Assembly: GCA_946411985.1 (NCBI GenBank) | Contig: CAMKFY010000032.1 | Coordinates: 1-9,766, forward strand | DNA length: 9,766 nucleotides | Source: an uncultured Clostridiaceae bacterium | GTDB taxonomy: Bacteria > Bacillota > Clostridia > Oscillospirales > Ruminococcaceae | Reading direction: 5' to 3' | Part shown: one piece after another, positions 1-5,311 of the stretch | How positions within the stretch are numbered: position 1 is the first letter of the stretch | Layout of the letters: the number at the start of each line of letters is the position of its first letter | Position numbers and translations under genes: made by a program | Notes under the pieces: generated by a model | Seen by the model: the letters and a program-made list of their open reading frames with translations, nothing else | What the model was told of the DNA's origin: nothing | Databases searched by the model: none

Positions 1-164
1 TTTTAAGCAAACTCGCCGCTATTAGCAATTTAAAAATATGTATTAACTTTAATATTAATTTTGCTAAAGAACATTTATTATAATTTTAATATTAAATTAT
101 ATATTTTTATATGTTTAAATTTAAAGCAAATATTATACACTCTTTCGAACTTTAATATTTTATA

Positions 165-193
165 TTGCATATAAATATTAAAACTGGCATAAT
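165..193 (+). promoter_or_regulatory. Predicted sigma-A promoter (extended -10) of the dapL-dat operon
   Basis: A -35-like TTGCAT at 165-170 lies 17 bp before a -10 box CATAAT at 188-193. The -10 is preceded by TG at 185-186, which makes an extended -10 element. The -35 matches the consensus in only three of six positions, the -10 in five of six. It sits about 33 bp before the dapL start codon and a clear ribosome-binding site. The rest of 1-164 is very AT-rich and holds no gene that I can support; the first 30 bases are less AT-rich and could be the tail of something upstream. Confidence 0.5.
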
Positions 194-226
194 TTATTTT
201 TATATTTTTAGGGAGGTTTAAAAACA

Positions 227-1405
227 ATGAAAATTAACGAAAACTATTCAAAACTGGAAGGAAACTACCTTTTCGCCACAGTAGCTTCAAAAGTTAACGA
301 ATTTAAAGCCACTCATAAAGGCAAAAATATAATAAATATGGGCATAGGAGACGTAACAGGGCCGTTATGCGAGGCGGTAATAAAAAATTTAAACTCAGCT
401 GTTTTAGATATGGCTGACGCAGAAACATTTAAAGGCTACGGACCATATAGAGGTTATAACTTTTTAATAGAACAAATAGTAGAACTATATAACAGACGCA
501 ATATTAGCCTAATAGAATCTGAAGTGTTCATAAGCGACGGCGCTAAAAGTGATTGCGCTAATATTTTAAATATTTTTGGCGCAAACCAAACAGTTCTAAT
601 ACCAGACCCAGTATACCCCGCATATATGGACACCAATATAATGTGTGGAAACAAAATATTATTTGCAGACGCTACACGTAGTAATAAATTCCTACCACTA
701 CCAAACCAAAATTTAAACGTAGACATAATATATATATGTTCACCAAACAACCCAACAGGAGCCACATATAATAAAAATCAACTAGAAAAATGGGTAGATT
801 ATGCAAATGAACAGGACGCAATAATAATTTTTGACGCCGCATATAAAGATTTTATAGAAGACGAAAATTTGCCTAAAAGCATATTTGAAGTGCCAAAAGC
901 TAAAACCTGTGCAATAGAAATATGCTCTTTTTCTAAAACTGCAGGGTTCACAGGCACAAGATGTGGCTACACAATTATACCAAAAGAGCTAACGAAATGT
1001 GGCGTAACTCTAAAAGATATGTGGCTTAGGCATCAATCTTCAAATTATAATGGCACGTCTTATATTATACAAAAAGGCGCGAGTGCTGTGTTCTCGCAAG
1101 AAGGCCAACAACAAATTAAAGAAACATTAAACCACTATAAAGAGAACGCCCAAATAATGTGCAAAACAATGGACGAAATGGGCGCTTTCTATACAGGTGG
1201 CAAAAACTCGCCATACCTTTGGTTTGAATGCTTTAATTCGCTAAACTCTTGGGAATTTTTTGACGTTATGCTAAACGAACTAAATATAGTTGGCACGCCA
1301 GGCCAAGGGTTTGGAAAAAATGGAAAGAATTTCTTTAGGCTCACCGCATTCGGCACGAAAGAAAACACGCAAGAAGCCATGAATCGCATAAAACAATATT
1401 TTTAA
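227..1405 (+). CDS. dapL: LL-diaminopimelate aminotransferase (DapL)
   Basis: This is a PLP-dependent class I/II aminotransferase that converts tetrahydrodipicolinate and glutamate directly to LL-2,6-diaminopimelate and 2-oxoglutarate, bypassing the succinylase and acetylase steps of lysine and peptidoglycan precursor synthesis in the cytoplasm. Family features are visible throughout: INENYSKLEGNYLF at the N-terminus, MGIGDVTGPL near 38-47, the substrate/cofactor region SDGAKSD at 103-109, NNPTG at 174-178, FDAAY at 202-206, and SFSKTAGFTGTRCGYT with the Schiff-base lysine at about residue 237. At 392 residues it is slightly shorter than typical DapL (about 410); the shortening appears to lie in the loop before residue 165. 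The ATG is preceded by GGGAGG at 211-216. The dat gene follows after 20 bp, so the two are probably co-transcribed. Confidence 0.93.
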   Translation: MKINENYSKLEGNYLFATVASKVNEFKATHKGKNIINMGIGDVTGPLCEAVIKNLNSAVLDMADAETFKGYGPYRGYNFLIEQIVELYNRRNISLIESEVFISDGAKSDCANILNIFGANQTVLIPDPVYPAYMDTNIMCGNKILFADATRSNKFLPLPNQNLNVDIIYICSPNNPTGATYNKNQLEKWVDYANEQDAIIIFDAAYKDFIEDENLPKSIFEVPKAKTCAIEICSFSKTAGFTGTRCGYTIIPKELTKCGVTLKDMWLRHQSSNYNGTSYIIQKGASAVFSQEGQQQIKETLNHYKENAQIMCKTMDEMGAFYTGGKNSPYLWFECFNSLNSWEFFDVMLNELNIVGTPGQGFGKNGKNFFRLTAFGTKENTQEAMNRIKQYF

Positions 1406-1425
1406 TTTTAAAGGGAGATGTTTTA

Positions 1426-2277
1426 ATGCAAAACATAGGTTACTATAACGGCACAATAAAGCCGCTAAACGAGCTGCTAATTCCAGCCACAGATAGAGCG
1501 GTATACTTCGGAGACGGGGTATATGAAGTGGTGTATAGTGTAAACCAAAGGCCATTTGCTTTAAAAGAACACATTCAGCGATTTTATAGCAGTTGCAAGC
1601 TTTTAAATATAAACTTTAACATGAAAAGCGAGCAGCTAGAAAGCATAATAAAACAATTAATTAAAAAACAAGGTGATAAAAACCAATGCATATATTGGCA
1701 AGCTTCACGAGGCGCTGCATTAAGAGAACATATATTCCCACAAAACATAAAGCCAAACCTTTTAATAATGGTAACCAGTAGCACAATACGCAATATGAAT
1801 AAAATGCGATATAAATTAATAACAAAAGAAGATACGCGTTTTTTTCATTGCAATATAAAAACTCTAAACCTAATCCCTTCTGTGTTAGCTTCTCAAGAAG
1901 CGAAACAAAAGGGATGCAACGAAGCTGTGTTGCACAGGGGCGAAAATGTAACAGAATGCGCGCATTCAAACATAGCCATTTTAAAAGGTGGAGTTTTTAA
2001 AACTGCGCCATTAAATAACCTAATATTGCCTGGCGTTACGCGTGCTCACTTAATAAAATTTTGTAAAGATATTAATGTGCGAGTGTTGGAAAAACCGTTT
2101 ACAGTTTCAGAACTTTTAAATGCCGACGAGGTAATTGTGTGCGCTAGCGGTTGCCTCTGCATGGGGGTAAGCCATATAAACGGCCAAGAAGTGGGCGGCA
2201 AAGCTCCAAAACTTTTAAAAACACTACAGCAAGCATATGAAAACGAATTTATACGGCAATGTGGCAGTTTTATATAA
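1426..2277 (+). CDS. dat: D-amino-acid aminotransferase (D-alanine aminotransferase, class IV)
   Basis: This is a fold-type IV PLP aminotransferase that most likely interconverts D-alanine + 2-oxoglutarate with pyruvate + D-glutamate, feeding D-amino acids into peptidoglycan. Visible features are the N-terminal block DRAVYFGDGVYEVV at 23-36, the RGAALREHIFP segment at 95-105 (the Arg/His carboxylate-binding pattern that marks D-amino-acid rather than branched-chain enzymes), the PLP lysine in NIKTLNLI at about residue 145, the PLP-contacting glutamate in VTECAHSN at about 177, and the phosphate-binding LPGVTR at 201-206. The length of 283 residues is normal for the family. GGGAG at 1413-1417 provides the ribosome-binding site. 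It lies directly behind dapL, which makes a compact cell-wall precursor operon. A branched-chain or aminodeoxychorismate lyase activity is less likely given the RxH motif. Confidence 0.88.
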   Translation: MQNIGYYNGTIKPLNELLIPATDRAVYFGDGVYEVVYSVNQRPFALKEHIQRFYSSCKLLNINFNMKSEQLESIIKQLIKKQGDKNQCIYWQASRGAALREHIFPQNIKPNLLIMVTSSTIRNMNKMRYKLITKEDTRFFHCNIKTLNLIPSVLASQEAKQKGCNEAVLHRGENVTECAHSNIAILKGGVFKTAPLNNLILPGVTRAHLIKFCKDINVRVLEKPFTVSELLNADEVIVCASGCLCMGVSHINGQEVGGKAPKLLKTLQQAYENEFIRQCGSFI

Positions 2278-2293
2278 AAACGTAAAAACTAAG

Positions 2294-2321
2294 AGCCTAT
2301 GGTTTATTTTTGCCATAGGCT
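2294..2321. terminator. Bidirectional rho-independent terminator between dat and nrdR
   Basis: A perfect 9-bp stem, AGCCTATGG at 2294-2302 and CCATAGGCT at 2313-2321, encloses a 10-nt loop. It is followed on the + strand by a T-rich run (TTATTT) and on the - strand by a sequence ending in TTTTT. It lies 17 bp after the dat stop and 14 bp after the nrdR stop, in the gap between two converging genes, so it can end transcription from both sides. Confidence 0.85.
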
Positions 2322-2334
2322 TTATTTATATACA

Positions 2335-2796
2335 TTAAAGCTTTTTAACATCTTCCAACTTTTCTATTTCCTTTACAAACTCCGCTGTAGACGAAAACTC
2401 ATAATATACAGACGCAAACCGTATATATGCCACAGCGTCAACATCTTTTAACTTTTTCATTGTGAGCTCCGCCACCGTGCTAGAAGGCACCTCTTGCACA
2501 AATTTTGAAAGTAGCTCCTGCTCCACTTCATTCACTATATTTTTAAACACATTTAAAGCAAGTGGCCTTTTGCCACACGCACGTATTAACATAGCCACTA
2601 ACTTTTCCTTATCAAACCTTTGCCGAGATTTATCTTTTTTTATAACTAAAAGTGGCACAGTTTCTACAAACTCGTATGTGGTAAACCGGCCTTTGCAATT
2701 TAAACATTCCCTTCTCCTTCTTGTAGCTTTGCCATCAGCTGTGGCTCTTGAATCTATAACCTTGCTATCATTACCCCTACAATGCGGACATTTCAT
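2335..2796 (-). CDS. nrdR: Transcriptional repressor NrdR
   Basis: NrdR binds NrdR boxes upstream of ribonucleotide reductase genes and represses them when its ATP-cone domain senses (d)ATP. The protein has the expected two-part structure: an N-terminal zinc ribbon with Cys3, Cys6, Cys31 and Cys34 (MKCPHC and CLNCKGRFTTYE), followed by an ATP-cone domain from about residue 49 to 139 (VIKKDKSRQRFDKEKL to AYIRFASVYYEF). The length of 153 residues is standard. The ATG at 2796 is preceded by AGGAAGG with good spacing. The gene follows the ROK kinase in the same direction, but a duplicated segment has been inserted between them. In many Clostridia nrdR lies close to sigG; here sigG is about 1.7 kb away on the other strand. 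Confidence 0.95.
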   Translation of the reverse strand: MKCPHCRGNDSKVIDSRATADGKATRRRRECLNCKGRFTTYEFVETVPLLVIKKDKSRQRFDKEKLVAMLIRACGKRPLALNVFKNIVNEVEQELLSKFVQEVPSSTVAELTMKKLKDVDAVAYIRFASVYYEFSSTAEFVKEIEKLEDVKKL

Positions 2797-3394
2797 AAAA
2801 ACCTTCCTAACCCTATTTATTTAAACTTCATGCAAAAATGCTGCTCCCAATACTCCTGCATAATTACCTATTTTAGAAATTAAAACCTTACACCTATTCT
2901 TTAAACTGCGCGCATAATCAAACTTATCTACCAATTCTTTTAACGGGCTTAACATTATATCGCCACTAGCACTCAAGCCCCCGCCTAACACCAAACAACG
3001 TGGCTGTAGTATATTTATAATATTAGCAACTCCAACTCCTAAATATTTTATAAATATGTTGAAAGCTTCAACATCTATAACCTTGCTATAATTACTCCTA
3101 AATGCGTATATTTCAAAACCCTTCCTAAATTAAATATTTATCTTGAATCTCATGCAAAAATGCTGCTCCTAATACTCCTGCATAATTACCTATTTTAGAA
3201 ATTAAAACCTTACACCTATCCTTTAAACTGCGCGCATAATCAAACTTATCTACCAATTCTTTTAACGGGCTTAACATTATATCGCCACTAGCACTCAAGC
3301 CCCCGCCTAACACCAAACAACGTGGCTGTAGTATATTTATAATATTAGCAACTCCAACTCCTAAATATTTTATAAATATGTTGAAAGCTTCAAC
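2753..3394. repeat. Partial tandem duplication (unit about 320 bp) spanning the glcK 3' end and nrdR 5' end
   Basis: Two adjacent direct copies are visible, about 2753-3072 and 3074-3394. Each contains the 5' end of nrdR (start region and ribosome-binding site), the short intergenic stretch, and the last ~245 bp of the ROK kinase gene. The kinase parts (2829-3072 and 3151-3394) are aligned without gaps at an offset of 322 bp and differ at only two positions by eye. The nrdR parts (2753-2810 and 3074-3128) carry several substitutions plus small indels, so the offset falls to 318. The arrangement is that expected of a single tandem duplication whose outer genes stayed whole. Confidence 0.92.
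2821..3128 (-). pseudogene. Junction remnant: nrdR 5' fragment fused to ROK kinase C-terminal fragment
   Basis: Read on the - strand, this stretch starts with a copy of the nrdR ribosome-binding site (AGGAAGG) and about 45 bp of nrdR 5' coding sequence. It then switches, at a point equivalent to NrdR residue 15 (KVID), into the kinase sequence from VEAFNIF (kinase residue ~237) through GAAFLHE, ending at a TAA at 2821-2823. The nrdR ATG is lost in this copy and a 1-bp deletion shifts its frame. Downstream of that deletion the nrdR and kinase pieces are in one open frame, but without a usable start codon near the ribosome-binding site. It lacks the kinase N-terminal ATP-binding domain, the catalytic Asp and the zinc motif, so it cannot be a kinase. 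It is most simply dead sequence; translation from an internal ATG or GTG cannot be excluded. Confidence 0.85.
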
Positions 3395-4102
3395 AGCAGC
3401 AGCATCTTTTAACTTAACAGCATTAAATATTGCTTCACCTGTTATTTTTTCGCCATCTTTTAACATGCTGTGCAAAACACTATTCTTATAACGCAAAGCC
3501 ACTTCCATAGCAGTATTTATAAGCCCAGTAACAGAAGCATATGTTTCAAAACAGCCTTTCCTGCCGCAATTACACTGCCTCCCGCCTTCTTCAATAACCA
3601 TATGCCCTACTTCAAGTGCGCCAAAGTTAAACCCTTTATATATTTTACCGTTTAATATATGCCCGCCGCCTACTCCAGTGCCCAATGTTAATAACACCAT
3701 ACTATCAGCAATATCCGAATCTTTAGAATTTAACATATTATATTTATATTCGCCAAAAACTGCAGCATTTGCGTCATTTTCTATATATACAGGTATTTTA
3801 ATGTTTTCTTCTAATTTTTTGGCAAACTTTGTGTCATTAAGATTTAGATTACAAGCATATTCCACCACTTTTTTCTTGCTGTCTACTATGCCCGGGCACC
3901 CAATACCAACACTTGAAATATCTTTTAATGCTTTCCCACTGCCTTTTAAAAGCTCTTCTATTATAAATTCTAAATATTTCTCATACGGCGCATTAAATGA
4001 ATTTGTGCTACATTCGTATTTATATTCAATATCACCCGAATTAGAAAATATTGCAGATTTTATATTAGTGCCACCTATATCTATTCCTACTCTAAATTCC
4101 AT
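3125..4102 (-). CDS. glcK: ROK-family glucokinase
   Basis: This cytoplasmic sugar kinase most likely phosphorylates glucose with ATP to glucose 6-phosphate. It has all ROK landmarks: the phosphate-binding GIDIGGTNIK at 6-15, IENDANAA at 108-114 with catalytic Asp110, LGTGVGGG at 140-147, the sugar-binding EVGHM (Glu164, His167), and the zinc-binding CNCGRKGCFE at 177-186, all features of Firmicute GlcK. The length of 325 residues is normal. The ATG follows GGGGGG by 5 nt. Its TAG stop lies inside a duplicated copy of the nrdR ribosome-binding site, and its last residues (IQDKYLI) differ from the shorter end (V, then stop) in the downstream duplicate, so the present C-terminus may have been reshaped by the duplication. 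Another ROK substrate such as fructose or N-acetyl sugar is possible but less likely. Confidence 0.88.
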   Translation of the reverse strand: MEFRVGIDIGGTNIKSAIFSNSGDIEYKYECSTNSFNAPYEKYLEFIIEELLKGSGKALKDISSVGIGCPGIVDSKKKVVEYACNLNLNDTKFAKKLEENIKIPVYIENDANAAVFGEYKYNMLNSKDSDIADSMVLLTLGTGVGGGHILNGKIYKGFNFGALEVGHMVIEEGGRQCNCGRKGCFETYASVTGLINTAMEVALRYKNSVLHSMLKDGEKITGEAIFNAVKLKDAAAVEAFNIFIKYLGVGVANIINILQPRCLVLGGGLSASGDIMLSPLKELVDKFDYARSLKDRCKVLISKIGNYAGVLGAAFLHEIQDKYLI

Positions 4103-4133
4103 AAATTCCCCCCAAAAACATAAAACATAACAT
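4092..4133 (-). CDS. Possible 13-codon upstream ORF overlapping the glcK start
   Basis: On the - strand an AAAGGAG at 4149-4143 stands 9 nt before an ATG at 4133. The frame reads MLCFMFLGGIYGI and stops with TAG at 4094-4092, so it overlaps the first codons of glcK in another frame. The spacing to its ribosome-binding site is good, and the kinase has its own G-rich site inside the small ORF. This layout would allow translational coupling or leader-peptide control. It may equally be chance: the peptide has no recognised family. Confidence 0.3.
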   Translation of the reverse strand: MLCFMFLGGIYGI

Positions 4134-4255
4134 CAAAAACTACTCCTTTCATAATAAATTGCAAAATTCTAACATTCTCCGCAGCAGCTTTTTAAAAAGT
4201 TTACAACATAACTAAATATATTTTTATACACCACATTACACAATGTTTGCGCTGC

Positions 4256-4283
4256 ACTATATTTATATTTAATGCAAACTCAA
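4256..4283 (-). promoter_or_regulatory. Candidate sigma-A promoter for glcK
   Basis: On the - strand TTGAGT (4283-4278) is separated by 16 bp from TATAGT (4261-4256). The boxes match the sigma-A consensus in four and five of six positions. This would give a 5' leader of roughly 150 nt containing the small upstream ORF. In such AT-rich DNA chance matches are common, so this is a candidate only. Confidence 0.35.
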
Positions 4284-4446
4284 ATTAGAACATATATAAC
4301 CCACTATATTTAACAAATATGTATATATTGCAACAAAAAACTCATATATTTAACGCTAAATATTTAAACACAACCGCAAACTTTCACCCTAATGCCCTAA
4401 TAAATGTAAAAAATTGCAAAAAATTAAGCACCGCTAATTTGAATTT

Positions 4447-4477
4447 GTTTTATGTTTCTGTCAAAACTGTAAAAGTA
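4447..4477 (+). promoter_or_regulatory. Weak sigma-F-like promoter candidate for sigG
   Basis: GTTTT at 4447-4451 is followed after 16 bp by TGTAAAAGTA at 4468-4477. This resembles the forespore sigma-F pattern (GYWTA, 16 bp, GGNRAHAMTR) with one mismatch in the -35 and two in the -10. In Bacillus subtilis sigG is transcribed by sigma-F, which makes the match biologically sensible, but the sequence match alone is weak. Confidence 0.25.
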
Positions 4478-4513
4478 ACTCTGAAAATTAACTAGAGGAA
4501 AGGTAGTTTTTAT

Positions 4514-5296
4514 ATGTACCTTAACAAAGTTAAGATAAGCGGCGTTAACACAACAAATTTAAAAGTTTTATCTGAAGATGAAAAGAGAGAACTGCTAATA
4601 AAAATTAAAAATAAAGAAAACCCAAAACAAGCAAGAGAACAGCTAATTAAAGGAAACCTAAAACTAGTGCTTAGTGTTATTCAAAGATTTTCATCTCGAA
4701 AAGAAAATATGGACGATCTTTTTCAAGTTGGCTGTATAGGGCTAATAAAAGCAATAGACCGCTTCGACACAACCCAAAACGTACACTTTTCCACATACGC
4801 TGTGCCCATGATACAGGGTGAACTTAGAAGATATATAAGAGACTACTGCAGCCTTAGAGTTTCTCGCTCTTTAAGAGACATTGCATATAAAGCAATGAAG
4901 GTGAAAGAGTCTTTTATTAGCAAAAATAACCGTGAGCCCACATTCTCCGAAATAACAAACGAAATGAAAGAATCTTCCACAAGCGTTTTTATGGCTTTAG
5001 AATCTATAATAGAACCCGTATCACTAAATGAACCACTATATTCTGACTCTAACGACACAATATATGTTATGGACCAAATAGGAGATAACACAAGCGACGA
5101 CAATTGGTTAAACGAAATAATTATAAAAAAAGCAATATCTGAGCTAGGCTTGCGCGAAAAAAAAATACTATCACTGAGGTTTATGGAAGGGAAAACTCAA
5201 ATGGAGGTGGCAAAAGAAATAGGGATATCTCAAGCACAGGTTAGTAGGCTAGAAAAAAACGCCCTAAAATCTATAAAATCTCAAATAACGCAATAA
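4514..5296 (+). CDS. sigG: Forespore-specific RNA polymerase sigma factor sigma-G
   Basis: Sigma-G directs late gene expression in the forespore after engulfment. The N-terminal MYLNKVKISGVNTTNLKVL matches the start typical of SigG and is absent from SigF/SigB. Region 2 spans about 48-119, with GNLKLVLSVIQRFSSR, the core-binding DDLFQVGCIGLIKAIDRFD and the -10 recognition block FSTYAVPMIQGELRRYIRD. Region 3 covers about 120-185 (VSRSLRDIAYKAMKV and IYVMDQIGD). Region 4, with the helix-turn-helix GKTQMEVAKEIGISQAQVSRLEK at about 226-248, ends the protein. The length of 260 residues equals the family norm. GAGGAAAGG at 4495-4503 serves as ribosome-binding site. The usual partners spoIIGA and sigE are not next to it, and its stop lies 4 bp from the stop of the opposing aconitase. 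Confidence 0.95.
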   Translation: MYLNKVKISGVNTTNLKVLSEDEKRELLIKIKNKENPKQAREQLIKGNLKLVLSVIQRFSSRKENMDDLFQVGCIGLIKAIDRFDTTQNVHFSTYAVPMIQGELRRYIRDYCSLRVSRSLRDIAYKAMKVKESFISKNNREPTFSEITNEMKESSTSVFMALESIIEPVSLNEPLYSDSNDTIYVMDQIGDNTSDDNWLNEIIIKKAISELGLREKKILSLRFMEGKTQMEVAKEIGISQAQVSRLEKNALKSIKSQITQ

Positions 5297-5311
5297 TGCA
5301 TTACTTATTTG
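5282..5311. repeat. Nested inverted repeat covering both stop codons of sigG and aconitase
   Basis: CAAATAA at 5282-5288 pairs with TTATTTG at 5305-5311, and inside this the perfect palindrome TAATGCATTA (5294-5303) contains the TAA stops of both converging genes. No other terminator was seen between them. The stem is AT-only apart from its outer G-C pair, so it would be a weak terminator. It may reflect the two overlapping TAA codons rather than selection for a hairpin. Confidence 0.3.

Larger units (their letters stand above)
4103..4513. other. AT-rich divergent intergenic region between glcK and sigG
   Basis: About 410 bp with no supported gene or structured RNA. It must hold the promoters of both divergent genes; candidates are listed separately. 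It includes a perfect 12-bp palindrome (CTTTTTAAAAAG, near 4188-4199) on the glcK side, which is low complexity. No tRNA-like fold, riboswitch core or catabolite-response element was recognised. Confidence 0.6.

Noticed and set aside
1..164. Repeated motifs such as CTTTAATATT and TTAATATTAA near the start of the window
   Set aside because: These are short AT-only strings that recur by chance in this composition; no regular period or array was seen.
454..765. Antisense open frames inside dapL, dat, nrdR, glcK, acn, ytvI and sigG
   Set aside because: They lie fully within well-identified genes on the other strand, lack ribosome-binding sites and resemble no family.
1426..2277. Branched-chain aminotransferase or aminodeoxychorismate lyase
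   Set aside because: The RGAALREHIFP segment and the 283-residue length match D-amino-acid aminotransferases better.
2821..3128. A second small ROK kinase or hybrid regulator gene
   Set aside because: It contains only the last ~82 kinase codons plus a frame-shifted nrdR piece, no start codon next to its ribosome-binding site, and none of the ATP-binding, catalytic or zinc residues.
2753..3394. The repeats being a pure assembly artefact
   Set aside because: The copies differ by substitutions and indels, most strongly in the nrdR part, which is not expected from duplicated identical contig ends. Long reads would still be needed to be certain.
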